A DNA stretch of 64,000 nucleotides from Nocardioides sp. GY 10113 (GCF_004919105.1 NZ_STGK01000001.1:310001-374000), one strand, 5' to 3'; shown: positions 1 through 8,857, counted from the first letter of the stretch. Translations and numbers: made by a program. The notes: generated by a model not told the origin, from the letters alone.

Positions 1-423
1 GCGGCCGATCCGGCCGAAGCCGTAGAGGACGACGTCCTGCGGGCCGGCGGCCTCGCGCTTGTTCTCGCCGGTGGCGCCGGCGAGCGCCTCGGCGGTGAAG
101 TCGGCGACCGAGAGGCCGCGGGTGTCGGCCTGGTAGGCGTCGAGGAGGAGCGCAAGGTCGATCTTCGCGGCGCCGATGTCGAGGCCGGCGATCGCCTCGA
201 GGAAGGGGAACGTGTCGACGACGGAGAGCTCCTCGCCGCCGATCATCCGGGCGAACCGGTGCGTCTTGAGGATGCTGATGACCGACTTGTTCACCAGCGA
301 GCGGCTGTGCAGGAGGATCGTGACGTCCTTCTCGCGGTGCAGCTTCCCGATGATCGGGATCATCGCCTCCGCGATCTCCTCGCGGCTCTTCCAGCGGGTG
401 AACAGGTCTTCGGTGACGCTCAC
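1..423 (-). CDS. gap: Glyceraldehyde-3-phosphate dehydrogenase, N-terminal part (runs off the window)
   Basis: Glycolytic NAD(P)-dependent oxidation and phosphorylation of glyceraldehyde 3-phosphate in the cytoplasm. Only the first 141 codons are inside the window. The start is GTG at 423 with an AAGGGG Shine-Dalgarno just upstream. The visible part ends in YGFGRIGR, the classic start of the GAPDH Rossmann domain. About 130 residues lie before that motif, which marks the long actinobacterial-type enzyme with an N-terminal extension rather than the usual 330-aa form. The catalytic Cys lies beyond the edge. Family assignment is based on the Rossmann motif and the extension pattern. Confidence 0.85.
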   Translation of the reverse strand, partial: MSVTEDLFTRWKSREEIAEAMIPIIGKLHREKDVTILLHSRSLVNKSVISILKTHRFARMIGGEELSVVDTFPFLEAIAGLDIGAAKIDLALLLDAYQADTRGLSVADFTAEALAGATGENKREAAGPQDVVLYGFGRIGR

Positions 424-537
424 GGTTTCCCCTTAGGGACGACGACAAAACCGCAGCGATGCTAGGCCTCACCGGGCGGCGGCCCAATCTGACGACGGCA
501 GGTTGGAGCGTTCCAAGCCGCTACTGTGATCGGAATC

Positions 538-1098
538 TCACCGCGTGGCGGCCCCGGCGCGCGCGGCGACCATGATCTGGTCCAGTGCCCAGGCGAGGTT
601 CGCGCGGTCGTGCTGGTCGGCGAGCATCTCGTAGCCGACCAGGGTGCTCATCGCCCAGACCGTGAACGCCTCGGCCCGCTCGGGGCCGACCAGGGCCGTC
701 ATCGCGTCGTGCACGACCTGGAAGCGGTCGGCGTCGACGTCGCGCTGCACGGCCGCCACGCGGTCGTCGACCCCGGCCCAGACCCGGATCGCCGCCTCGG
801 TCCGGTGCTGCAGCTCCGAGCTCGCCGCGGCGAGTCGACGCAGCCGCTGCACCGGGTCGGGGTAGGTCACCGCGAGCGCGATCGTCTGCTGGGTGCGGTC
901 CAGGAGCCAGGTGGCGAGCAGGCTGTCGGTGAACTCCTGCCAGCTCGCGAAGGAGTGGTAGAACGCGCCCGTCGTGACCCCGAGGCGCTGACACAGCGGC
1001 GCCAGCTTCAGGCCGCCGTAGCCGTCGCTGGCCAGGATGTCGTTGGCCGCGGCGAACCAGCTGCGCCGCAGCTCCTCGTTGCGCTTGACCCGTCCCAT
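538..1098 (-). CDS. TetR/AcrR family transcriptional regulator
   Basis: 186-aa one-component repressor-type regulator. A TetR helix-turn-helix covers roughly residues 20-60 (…LAPLCQRLGVTTGAFYHSF…), with the typical turn and the Y-H-x-F signature. The C-terminal ligand-binding half has no recognisable specificity. ATG at 1098 is preceded by a GGAG Shine-Dalgarno. It is divergent from the MarR gene at 1217, with an inverted repeat between them. The ligand cannot be deduced. It is probably not KstR: nothing in the C-terminal half suggests that, although KstR-like operators occur elsewhere in the window. Confidence 0.85.
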   Translation of the reverse strand: MGRVKRNEELRRSWFAAANDILASDGYGGLKLAPLCQRLGVTTGAFYHSFASWQEFTDSLLATWLLDRTQQTIALAVTYPDPVQRLRRLAAASSELQHRTEAAIRVWAGVDDRVAAVQRDVDADRFQVVHDAMTALVGPERAEAFTVWAMSTLVGYEMLADQHDRANLAWALDQIMVAARAGAATR

Positions 1099-1132
1099 CG
1101 CGACTCCGCTCCTCGGTCGTCCCGCCCGATCA

Positions 1133-1157
1133 CCTACGGCGAGATCGGCATCGTAGG
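1133..1157. promoter_or_regulatory. Inverted repeat between divergent TetR and MarR genes (possible operator)
   Basis: CCTACG at 1133-1138 is repeated inverted as CGTAGG at 1152-1157, with 13 bases between. It lies between two divergently transcribed regulator genes, where autoregulatory operators are usual. The sequence is seen; operator function is inferred. Confidence 0.35.
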
Positions 1158-1204
1158 ACTCGCGGCACGGGTGAGACGTCCGAACGGATGGGACCGCCCC
1201 GCCC

Positions 1205-1210
1205 TAGGAT
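1205..1210 (+). promoter_or_regulatory. -10 element of a leaderless promoter for the MarR gene
   Basis: TAGGAT lies 6 bases before the GTG at 1217, so the transcript would begin at or next to the start codon. The same geometry recurs at many starts in this window. Confidence 0.5.
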
Positions 1211-1216
1211 CGTTGC

Positions 1217-1708
1217 GTGGCGGAGACGGAGTGGCTCACCGACGAGCAGCAACGCGCGTGGCGCGGTCTGCTGGAGGTGAACGCGCAGCTGACCGTGGCG
1301 CTGCACCGGCGCCTGCAGGCCAGCAGCGGGCTCTCCCTGGCCGACTACGACATCCTGGTCGCGCTCACCGACGTGCCGGGGCGCTCGCTGCGGATGTACG
1401 AGATCGGCGAGCGGCTGCAGTGGGAGAAGAGCCGGGTCTCCAAGCAGGTGGCGCGGATGGCGGCGCGCGGACTGGTACGCCGCCGCGAGTGCATCGACGA
1501 CCGCCGGGGCGCGTTCGTCGACCTGACCGAGGAGGGCCAGGCCGCGATCGAGGCCGCGGCGCCCGACCACGTCCGCCTGGTCCGCTCGGTGGTCTTCGAC
1601 GTCCTCACCGAGGAGCAGGTCGGCCAGCTGACCCGGATCACCGAGAGCGTGCTCGGCAGCCTCGCGGAGGAGCGGAAGCAGAGCGACGAGGGGCGCCGGG
1701 CCAGCTGA
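1217..1708 (+). CDS. MarR family transcriptional regulator
   Basis: 163-aa winged-helix regulator of the MarR type. N- and C-terminal helices for dimerisation flank a wHTH at about residues 55-110 (…LRMYEIGERLQWEKSRVSKQVARMAARGLVRR…), followed by the wing with the D-D-R-R-G motif typical of the family. Start GTG at 1217 was chosen because TAGGAT lies 6 bases upstream and no Shine-Dalgarno is visible, suggesting leaderless translation. It is divergent from the TetR gene; the flavoprotein gene downstream is convergent. The effector is unknown. Confidence 0.88.
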   Translation: MAETEWLTDEQQRAWRGLLEVNAQLTVALHRRLQASSGLSLADYDILVALTDVPGRSLRMYEIGERLQWEKSRVSKQVARMAARGLVRRRECIDDRRGAFVDLTEEGQAAIEAAAPDHVRLVRSVVFDVLTEEQVGQLTRITESVLGSLAEERKQSDEGRRAS

Positions 1709-1781
1709 GCCCGGCGGCTGGTGATCTCGACAGGCTCAATCCGGGCGGGTTGCCAGGCTCGGCGCCGGGGCGCCCCGCACC

Positions 1782-3353
1782 TCAACCACCGTCGAGCATG
1801 TCCCGGACCGCCAGCGACGCGAACGTCATCGCCGCGCCGAGCGGCGCCCCGGGCCCCGGGTAGGCCCCGCCGAACACCGATGCGGTGGAGTTGCTGGCGG
1901 CGTACAGCCCCGGGAGCGGCGCCCCCGCGTCGTCGAGCACCCGCGCCGCCGCGTCGGTGACCAGTCCGCCCTTGGTGCCCAGGTCGGAGAGGACGAACCG
2001 GGCGGCGTAGAACGGCGGCTGCGCCAGCGGGACCAGCGCCTTGTTCGGGCCGCCGCCGCCGGCGAAGAAGGTGTCGTACTCGTCGGCTCCGCGGCCGAAG
2101 TCCTCGTCCACGCCGGTCGCGCAGAAGCCGTTGAACCGGTCGACGGTCGCCGTCAGGGCCTCGGCATCCAGGCCGGTCGCCTCCGCGAGCCCGGCCACCG
2201 TGTCGGCGCGCACCCAGGTGCCGGCGGCGAGGTGCTCGGCCGGGTCGCCCTCGGGCATCGCGATCGCCGGCAGCCGGCCGCCCTCGGCGCTGTCGAAGAG
2301 GAACCACGACGGCACCCGCTCCGGTGCGGCCGCCATCGCCCGTCCGAACCGGTCGTAGGGGAGGCACTCGTTGGCGTACCGGCGGCCGGTGGCGTCGACC
2401 ATCAGCCCGCTGCGGAAGCCGAGCGTGAACGTGCCCGACCCGTCCGGCTGCTCCAGGCCCGGGCAGAACCAGCCCTCGCCGGAGAAGTCGGTGGCGGCAC
2501 CGACCGCGGCCGCGGCGTCGATGATCTCGCCGGTGTTGGTGCCCGCCGGCGCCATCGTCCACGCGGCGCTGCCGGGGGTGCCGTGCTCCTTGCGCCGCGC
2601 CTCGGAGCCCTCGAAGCCGCCGGCGGCGACCAGGATGCCCCGGCGGGCGCGGAGCTCGACCGGCCCGTCGGGGCCCTCCGCGCGGACGGTGTCGACCCGC
2701 CCGCCGGCGGCGGACGAGCTCCGGGCCAGGCCGACCACCTGGTGTCCGGTGGCGATGGTGCCGCCGTCGCGGACCAGCATCGCCGCCAGCCGGGCGATCA
2801 ACGACTGGCCGCCCGACAGGGTGGAGCGCCCCGGGAGCCCGGCGCGGTCCTTGTCGACCGGCGGCCGCAGGACCGCCGTCACCGCCGGGTCCAGCTCGGC
2901 GCGCTTGATCGCCGAGGGCTGGATGGAGCGGCCCATGGGCACCCGTCCCGGCGCGTCGTAGTACTCCGCGAACGGGATCCACTCGAAGGTCATCAGCGGG
3001 TCGGCCTCGAGCCGCTCGACCAGTCGCGGCGCCTCGGCCAGCAGGGCCTCGATCCGCTCGTGGTTCGCCTCCAGCGTCTCGGCGTCGAGCACCCCGGCCA
3101 GGTAGGCGCGGGCGCCCTCGGTGGAGTCGGGAAGACCGGCCCGCTGCTGCACCGCGGTCCCCGGCAGCCAGCACGCGCCGCCGGAGTACGCCGAGGTGCC
3201 GCCGATCAGCGCGGTCCGCTCGAGCACCAGCGTGCTCAGTCCGGCGGCCGCCGCCAGCGCCGCGCCGGTCAGCGCCCCGCCGCCGGAGCCGACCACGATC
3301 ACGTCGTACTCCTGCTGCAGCGCCGCAGCTCCCACGATCTCGCCCTCGCTCAT
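1782..3353 (-). CDS. FAD-dependent dehydrogenase, 3-ketosteroid delta-1-dehydrogenase (KstD)-like
   Basis: 523-aa flavoprotein of the fumarate reductase/KstD family. It has an N-terminal FAD Rossmann motif (VVGSGGGALTGA, about residues 18-29), the E-x-x-x-x-I-G-G-T-S loop, and a C-terminal stretch with NSTASVFGGAYPGPGAPLG. The Tyr-x-Gly-Pro-Gly there corresponds to the active-site segment of KstD enzymes. Such enzymes introduce a delta-1 double bond into 3-ketosteroids. ATG at 3353 is preferred over an upstream in-frame start at 3425 because a -10 (TATCGT) lies 6 bases before it, overlapping a KstR-like operator. The exact substrate is uncertain; other delta-1 or fumarate-reductase-like activities are possible. 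Confidence 0.75.
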   Translation of the reverse strand: MSEGEIVGAAALQQEYDVIVVGSGGGALTGAALAAAAGLSTLVLERTALIGGTSAYSGGACWLPGTAVQQRAGLPDSTEGARAYLAGVLDAETLEANHERIEALLAEAPRLVERLEADPLMTFEWIPFAEYYDAPGRVPMGRSIQPSAIKRAELDPAVTAVLRPPVDKDRAGLPGRSTLSGGQSLIARLAAMLVRDGGTIATGHQVVGLARSSSAAGGRVDTVRAEGPDGPVELRARRGILVAAGGFEGSEARRKEHGTPGSAAWTMAPAGTNTGEIIDAAAAVGAATDFSGEGWFCPGLEQPDGSGTFTLGFRSGLMVDATGRRYANECLPYDRFGRAMAAAPERVPSWFLFDSAEGGRLPAIAMPEGDPAEHLAAGTWVRADTVAGLAEATGLDAEALTATVDRFNGFCATGVDEDFGRGADEYDTFFAGGGGPNKALVPLAQPPFYAARFVLSDLGTKGGLVTDAAARVLDDAGAPLPGLYAASNSTASVFGGAYPGPGAPLGAAMTFASLAVRDMLDGG

Positions 3354-3359
3354 CCCGGA

Positions 3360-3375
3360 ACGATAACGTGTTCTA
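3360..3375 (-). promoter_or_regulatory. KstR-like operator overlapping a leaderless promoter
   Basis: On the coding strand TAGAACACGTTATC (3375-3362) matches seven of the eight fixed bases of the KstR consensus TnnAACnnGTTnnA. The -10 TATCGT (3365-3360) starts at operator position 11, and the ATG follows 6 bases later. Repression by promoter occlusion is inferred. Confidence 0.55.
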
Positions 3376-3423
3376 GTTGCCGGTGTCAGGGGTCGCTGCC
3401 GCTGCGTGGGATCCTTGCTGACC

Positions 3424-4674
3424 ATGGGCCAGGGCCACTCTCACCGTGCCGGACGAGACCTCGACGACGGCGTCGAGGTCGGTCGCGGCACCCGGATCGC
3501 GCTGCTCGCCGGCCTCGGCGTCGCGCTGGTCGCGGCCGTCGTCGGGATCGTCGTGTGGTGGCCGTCGGCGGAGGCCTCCGACGCGCTGGACCGCGGGGCG
3601 GTGCGGTACGCCGCCCCCGGGGTGACCTTCCCGATCGGGGAGCTGACGGCGGTCGCGCCGCCGTGCGACGACGCCGGCCTGCCCGAGGGCTGCGGCACGC
3701 TGACCGTCGACGTGGGCGACGAGGCGGGCTCCGGTGAGGACGGCGACGTCGTGGTGCCCGTCCCCAAGGAGGTCAGCGAGTCGGGGCTGGAGCCCGGCGA
3801 CCGGGTGGAGCTGCTCCGCACCCCGACCGAGGGCGGCGCGGCGGCGTACTCCTACTTCGCGACCGACCGCGACACCACGCTGACCTGGCTGGCGCTGCTG
3901 TTCCTCCTCGTCGTGGTGGCCGTCGCCCGGTGGCGCGGGGTCCTGGCACTGGTCGGCCTGGCGGCGGGCGGGGCCGTGGTGTGGTGGTTCATGCTCCCCG
4001 CGCTGCTGCACGGCGCGCCCGGCATCGGGGTCGCGCTGGCGGGCTCCACCGCGATCATGTTCGTGGTCCTCTACACCACCCACGGCGTCTCGCTGCGGAC
4101 CAGCACCGCGCTCGCCGGCACCCTGGTCGGGATCGCGCTGACCTCCGGGCTCGGGCTGGTCGCCATCGACCGCGCCCATCTGACCGGCATCTCCGACGAG
4201 TCCGGTGCGATCCTGTCGACGTTCGCGACCAGCCTGGACTTCCAGTCCCTGCTGGGCTGCGCCCTGGTGATCGCGGGCCTGGGCGTGCTCAACGACGTCA
4301 CCATCACCCAGGCCTCGGCCATCTGGGAGCTGCGGGCCGCCGCGCCGCACGCCTCGCGCGCGCAGCTCTTCGCCAGCGGCATGCGGATCGGGCGCGACCA
4401 CATCGCCTCCACGATCTACACGATCGTCTTCGCCTACGTCGGCACCTCGCTGCTGGTGCTGATGCTGCTGCAGGTCTACGACCGACCGCTGGTCGAGCTG
4501 CTCTCCACCGAGGAGCTGGCCGAGGAGATCGTGCGGACCCTGACCACCTCGATCGGGCTGGTGCTCGCGGTGCCGGCCACCACCCTGCTGGCCGCGGTGG
4601 TGGTGCGCGGGCCCGTCGCCGCCGAGGACGCCTCCCTCAGTCGGCCGGAGGGATCCATGCCAGCTGCACCGTGA
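3424..4674 (+). CDS. YibE/F family integral membrane protein
   Basis: 416-aa polytopic membrane protein. One N-terminal membrane segment (about 22-44) is followed by an extracytoplasmic domain of about 110 residues with a CGTLTV/G-D-E region. Then come about seven closely packed membrane helices, with the family's conserved …GLGVLNDVTITQASAIWEL… and …GMRIGRDHIAST… stretches. YibE/F proteins have no firmly established function. The ATG at 3424 was preferred over a GTG six codons upstream. The 3' end overlaps the convergent eccC gene by 38 bases. Confidence 0.85.
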   Translation: MGQGHSHRAGRDLDDGVEVGRGTRIALLAGLGVALVAAVVGIVVWWPSAEASDALDRGAVRYAAPGVTFPIGELTAVAPPCDDAGLPEGCGTLTVDVGDEAGSGEDGDVVVPVPKEVSESGLEPGDRVELLRTPTEGGAAAYSYFATDRDTTLTWLALLFLLVVVAVARWRGVLALVGLAAGGAVVWWFMLPALLHGAPGIGVALAGSTAIMFVVLYTTHGVSLRTSTALAGTLVGIALTSGLGLVAIDRAHLTGISDESGAILSTFATSLDFQSLLGCALVIAGLGVLNDVTITQASAIWELRAAAPHASRAQLFASGMRIGRDHIASTIYTIVFAYVGTSLLVLMLLQVYDRPLVELLSTEELAEEIVRTLTTSIGLVLAVPATTLLAAVVVRGPVAAEDASLSRPEGSMPAAP

Positions 4675-7600
4675 CCGGTGCGGTGCCGGTCACCAGCCGG
4701 GCCCGACCGGGCGGCGCCGGCGTCGGACGCAGGCCGCCGAGCAGCGGACCCTCGGCGGGGTCCCCGGCGAGCAGCAGCCCCGGGGTGTCGAGGTCGCGCA
4801 GCGCCTGCAGCAGCGGCCCGTGCAGGGCCCGCGCCGCGCCCCCGGTGCGCCGGGCCAGCACCAGGTGCAGCCCGACCTCCCGGGCCCGGGGCAGCAGCGG
4901 CAGCAGCGGCGCGAGCGGGCTCGGGGTGCCGGCGGTCGGCTCGACCAGGTCGCCGTCGTCGACCACCACGAACACCTCCGCGCCCCGCCACCAGGACCGG
5001 GCGCGCAGCTGCGCCGCGGTCACCTCCGCGCCGGGCAGCCGCCCCCGCAGGTACGCCGCCAGGTCGGCCAGCGCGGGCGCGGCCTGCTCGGCGGAGGTCA
5101 GGTGCGCCAGCAGGCGGCGGGCGGGCACCTCGCCGAGCAGCGAGCGCCGGTAGTCGACCAGCGCGACCTGGGCCTCCTCGGCTGACCGGGTCCGCGACAC
5201 CTCGGCGCAGAGCGCGCGCAGCAGCCCGGTCTTGCCGGAACCCGGCCCGCCGAGCGCGAGCAGGTGCGGCGAGGCATCGGGGTCGATCCCGACCGGCTCG
5301 TCGTCCTCGGCCAGGCCGAGCAGCAGCCGCCGGTCGGCGGCGCGGGGGTCGGCATGGGGGTCGGCATGGGGGTCGGCATGGGGGTCGGCGGAGCCGCTCG
5401 CCGCTCCGCGCAGCGTCGCGAGGTCGAGCCGTTCGGGCAGCGGGCGCACCGCCGGCGCCGGCGGGCCCGGCCAGGCTGCCCGGACCCGGTCGACGAGGTG
5501 CGCGACGCCAGCCGCGCCGTCAGCCGGGCCTTCAGCCGGGCCGTCAGCCGCACCGTCAGCCGCACCGTCTGTCCCGCCGTCGAGGCGGGGGAGCGCGCCG
5601 AGCACGTGCCAGCCGCCCGCCACCAGGCCGCGCCCCGACCGCGTCGGCACCGCGCGCGCCGCCCGGCGGTCGATCTCCGACTCGGCCGGGTCGCCCAGCC
5701 GCAGCTCGACCCGGGAGCCGAGCCGGTCGCGCGTCGCCGGCCGGTAGTCCGACCACCGCCCGGCGGAGGTCAGCAGGTGCACCCCGACCCCCAGCCCGCG
5801 CTCGGCGATCCGCTGCAGCGACTGCTCGGCCTCGGGCACGTCGGCGCAGAGCGCGCCCCAGCCGTCGACGACGACGAACAGGTCGCCCTCGCGGTCCCCG
5901 GCCCGCGCGCCCGCCCCGCCGGCCTCGCGACGCGCCAGCGTGGCGGTCGCGGCGCCGACCAGGCGTCGTACGGCGTCCGGGTCGCCGCTGCGCGCCCAGC
6001 CGGCCACGTGCGGCAGCGCCGCGAGCTCGCCGATCTTGCCGCCGCCGAGGTCGACCAGCAGGAACTGCGCCTCCGCCGGCGACGCGGTCAGGGCGAGGGC
6101 GGCGACCGCCGACGCCAGCAGGGTCGAGGTGCCGCTCCGCGGGCCGCCGACCACCGCGAGGTGGCCGCCGGCGCCGCCGAGGTCGAGCACCAGCGGCTCC
6201 CGGCGCTGCTCGCGCGGCCGGTCGACCGTCCCGAGCGGTACGACGAACCGGCCCGCGGCCCGCCACCGCGGCGAGACCAGACCGAGGCCGGGCGTGGGCG
6301 CGAGGTCGGGCATCAGGTCGCCCAGGGTCGGCGGCGCGTCGAGCGGCGGCAGCCAGATCGGTCGGGCCGGGGCGCCGGAACCGCGCAGCCGGGCGACCGT
6401 GGACCCGAGCAGCGAGGGCCGGCCCCGGGGCCTGTCCGGTCCAGCGGCGGTGGCCGTGGGCGGGAGGACCGGCTCGGCGGTGAACGGCAGGATCGCCGGT
6501 CGCGCCGGGGTGGTCGGGGCCGCCGGCCCGGAGACGTGCGCCGCCCGGAACCGGACCGGCTCGTCCGGCCCGGTCCGCAGCAGCCCGACGCCGGGGGTGG
6601 CCGGGAGCAGGGCGGCGTCGGGCACGCCGAGCGCCGCCCGGGACTCCGCCGCGCTGAACGTGCGCAGGGCGATCCGGTACGACAGGTGCGCCTCCAGGCC
6701 GCGCAGCCGCCCCTCCTCCAGGCGTTGGGTGGCCAGCAGCAGGTGGATGCCGAGCGACCGCCCGAGCCGGCCCAGGGAGGCGAAGAGGTCCGCGAACCCG
6801 GGGCGGGCAGCGAGCAGCTCGGAGAACTCGTCGACCACGACCAGCAGCGCCGGCATCGGCTCACCGGTGGTCCCGGTCCGGCGGAGAGCCGATGCCGAGT
6901 CCAGCCCCGCGGCTCGGAGCAGCTCCTGGCGGCGGAGCACCTCACCCGTCAGCGCGTCCTCCATCCGCTCCACCAGCGCCTGCTCGGCGGCCAGGTTGGT
7001 GATCAGCGCGGCCACGTGCGGCAGGTCGCCCATCCCGGTGAAGGTCGCCCCGCCCTTGAAGTCGACCAGCACCAGGTTGACCTCCTCCGGCGGGTGGGTC
7101 AGTGCGAGCCCGAGCACCAGTGACCGCAGCAGCTCCGACTTCCCGGACCCGGTGGCACCCACCACCAGCCCGTGCGGCCCGACGCCACCCTCGGCCGCCT
7201 CGGTGAGGTCCAGGTGCACCGGTACGCCGGAGGGGTCGACGCCGAGCGGTACCCGCAGCCGCCCCGCGCCACCGGGCTCGTCCGGGAGCGCGGCCAGCAG
7301 GGCGGGCAGGTCGACCGGACCGTCACCCGCCGGGGTCCCCGCGCCGCCGCCGAGCGGGGCGAGCCGGCGGGCGACGGCCCCCGCGGTGGCCGCGTCGCAG
7401 CGGTCCAGGGTCGTCGTCGCGTCCTCGCTCAGCCGCCGCGTCGCGGGCGCCGGTCGTCCGCGCTCGCCCGCGACTCCCGAGACGAACAGGACGGTGCAGC
7501 CGGCCCGATCCGCGGCGTCCGGTGGCGGCGCGCCGTCCACGACGAGGAGCAGGTGCGGCCCCGCGCCGGTCGCCTCCCCGGGCAGCAGCGCCGACAGCCC

Positions 7601-8494
7601 CGCCCAGCTGTCGGCGAGCAGCCGCGCCGGTCCGAGGGCGTCGTACCGGCGCGGGGAGCGGGCATGCGGCAGCCACTTGACCCACTCCCAGTCCGCGACC
7701 GCGCCGGGGCCGGCGAGCACCGCCACGCGCAGGTCGGTCGCCGGGTGGGCGCCGGCGGCGGCGCACACCACGGCCCGCGCGACCGCCCGCGGGCGGGTGC
7801 AGGCGATCTCGACCGCTCGGGTCCCGGTGAGGTCGAGGGTGGCGGGCAGGCCGGTGACCTCGGCATGCGCCGCGAGCAGCCGCTCGAGGGCCGCCGCGCA
7901 GACCGGGTCGGCGCCGTCGAGCGCGGCCTCGTCCGGGGCCGACACCGGGCGGACGAGCGGGCCGGCGGTGGTGCCGCAGCGGACCCCGAGCGGCGCGGGG
8001 TCGGGCGCCGCGCGCTGCTCCGCCGCGGCCTCGCGGAGCGCCGCGCGCACCGACGCGAGGTGGCGCAGGTAGCCGGCGCGGGCGCGGTCGACCTCGCGCC
8101 GGTGCCGGCGCCGCTGGCGGTCCCACCCGAGGAGCACGACCGTCAGGGTGGAGGCCAGGAACAGGCCGGCCGCGGCGTACCGGGCGGGGCCGGCGCCGCC
8201 GCCGATCCCCGCGACCAGCGCGAGCGACCCGAGGCCGCCCAGCATCGGGAGCAGCTGCAGGGCCGCGCCGCCGCCGGCGACCGGGGCCGGCAGCCGTGGC
8301 GGGGGCGCGATCCGCAGCGGGGTGGGGTCGGGACCGGTCACGGCACCCTGCGTACCCGGTCTCCCGGTGTCGTCGTACTCCCCGGGGCGGCCGTCCACAG
8401 GCGCGTCCGGCACGACGGTCACGGCCTGTGGAGGGCCGTCGGGCGGGGTTCCGGGGCGGCTCGGGCCCGACCACCGTGGCCCCCACATCCGCAT
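4637..8494 (-). CDS. eccC: Type VII secretion FtsK/SpoIIIE-type ATPase EccC
   Basis: 1285-aa motor ATPase of a type VII (ESX-like) secretion system. Two N-terminal membrane segments (about residues 77-122) precede three FtsK-like ATPase domains. Domain 1 has an intact Walker A (GATGSGKSE, near 448) and Walker B (VVVDEF, near 555). Domain 2 has a degenerate P-loop (GGPRSGTS, near 785). Domain 3 has GGPGSGKT (near 1085). In the family, domain 1 powers secretion and the others bind substrate signals. The linker before domain 3 holds two short tandem repeats. ATG at 8494 (or Met at 8488) leaves only 33 bases to the divergent WXG100 gene. No clear Shine-Dalgarno is visible. Confidence 0.92.
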   Translation of the reverse strand: MRMWGPRWSGPSRPGTPPDGPPQAVTVVPDAPVDGRPGEYDDTGRPGTQGAVTGPDPTPLRIAPPPRLPAPVAGGGAALQLLPMLGGLGSLALVAGIGGGAGPARYAAAGLFLASTLTVVLLGWDRQRRRHRREVDRARAGYLRHLASVRAALREAAAEQRAAPDPAPLGVRCGTTAGPLVRPVSAPDEAALDGADPVCAAALERLLAAHAEVTGLPATLDLTGTRAVEIACTRPRAVARAVVCAAAGAHPATDLRVAVLAGPGAVADWEWVKWLPHARSPRRYDALGPARLLADSWAGLSALLPGEATGAGPHLLLVVDGAPPPDAADRAGCTVLFVSGVAGERGRPAPATRRLSEDATTTLDRCDAATAGAVARRLAPLGGGAGTPAGDGPVDLPALLAALPDEPGGAGRLRVPLGVDPSGVPVHLDLTEAAEGGVGPHGLVVGATGSGKSELLRSLVLGLALTHPPEEVNLVLVDFKGGATFTGMGDLPHVAALITNLAAEQALVERMEDALTGEVLRRQELLRAAGLDSASALRRTGTTGEPMPALLVVVDEFSELLAARPGFADLFASLGRLGRSLGIHLLLATQRLEEGRLRGLEAHLSYRIALRTFSAAESRAALGVPDAALLPATPGVGLLRTGPDEPVRFRAAHVSGPAAPTTPARPAILPFTAEPVLPPTATAAGPDRPRGRPSLLGSTVARLRGSGAPARPIWLPPLDAPPTLGDLMPDLAPTPGLGLVSPRWRAAGRFVVPLGTVDRPREQRREPLVLDLGGAGGHLAVVGGPRSGTSTLLASAVAALALTASPAEAQFLLVDLGGGKIGELAALPHVAGWARSGDPDAVRRLVGAATATLARREAGGAGARAGDREGDLFVVVDGWGALCADVPEAEQSLQRIAERGLGVGVHLLTSAGRWSDYRPATRDRLGSRVELRLGDPAESEIDRRAARAVPTRSGRGLVAGGWHVLGALPRLDGGTDGAADGAADGPAEGPADGAAGVAHLVDRVRAAWPGPPAPAVRPLPERLDLATLRGAASGSADPHADPHADPHADPRAADRRLLLGLAEDDEPVGIDPDASPHLLALGGPGSGKTGLLRALCAEVSRTRSAEEAQVALVDYRRSLLGEVPARRLLAHLTSAEQAAPALADLAAYLRGRLPGAEVTAAQLRARSWWRGAEVFVVVDDGDLVEPTAGTPSPLAPLLPLLPRAREVGLHLVLARRTGGAARALHGPLLQALRDLDTPGLLLAGDPAEGPLLGGLRPTPAPPGRARLVTGTAPVTVQLAWIPPAD
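5344..5389. repeat. 12-bp tandem repeat inside eccC
   Basis: Three full copies plus ten bases of a fourth copy of GGGGGTCGGCAT, encoding repeated Ala-Asp-Pro-His in the linker between ATPase domains 2 and 3. The unit length keeps frame, so copy-number change would alter linker length only. Confidence 0.9.
5521..5568. repeat. Second 12-bp tandem repeat inside eccC
   Basis: Four degenerate 12-base units beginning CAGCCG, encoding an Ala/Asp/Gly/Pro-rich repeat. It lies about 130 bases from the first repeat, in the same interdomain linker. Confidence 0.85.
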
Positions 8495-8527
8495 GGCGGC
8501 GCCGCCGCCCGACGAGAGGAGCACCCG

Positions 8528-8857
8528 ATGAGTCACCCGTCCGAGTTCGGCCACGGCGACGGCGTCCTGCACCGCGCCGCCGACCTGGTCTCCGATGCCC
8601 GCCGGGACCTCGCGGCGCAGGCGCGGACCCTGGACGCCCAGGTCGCCGGGGTCCGCGGCCGCTGGGGCGGCGCCGGCGCGGCCGCCTTCTTCCGGCTGCA
8701 CCAGGCGTGGACCGAGCAGCAGGAGGCCGTGACCGGCGCGCTGGACGGCCTCTCCTCCGCCCTGGTGGAGACCGAGCGCGACAACACCGGCGTCGACGAG
8801 GAGGCCGGCACCTTCCTCGCCGACCTCATCGCGCGGCTCGGCGCGGTGCGGGCATGA
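8528..8857 (+). CDS. WXG100-family small secreted protein (EsxB-like position)
   Basis: 109-aa helical protein with a W-G-G turn at residues 46-48 between two predicted helices, as in WXG100 proteins secreted by type VII systems as helical-hairpin dimers. The start ATG has a GAGAGGAG Shine-Dalgarno. It lacks a YxxxD/E tail motif, which its downstream partner has. The stop overlaps the next start as ATGA, so the two are probably translated in a fixed ratio and pair as a heterodimer. Divergent from eccC. Confidence 0.88.
   Translation: MSHPSEFGHGDGVLHRAADLVSDARRDLAAQARTLDAQVAGVRGRWGGAGAAAFFRLHQAWTEQQEAVTGALDGLSSALVETERDNTGVDEEAGTFLADLIARLGAVRA

Noticed and set aside
501..519. Near-palindrome around TTGGAGCGTTCCAA between gap and the TetR gene
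   Set aside because: Arms are short and imperfectly spaced, and neither gene's promoter can be placed over it with confidence.
526..1863. Long plus-strand frame opposite the TetR gene and running through the MarR gene in another frame
   Set aside because: Typical high-GC spurious frame; the product is Arg/Gly/Pro-rich without domains, while TetR and MarR are clear.
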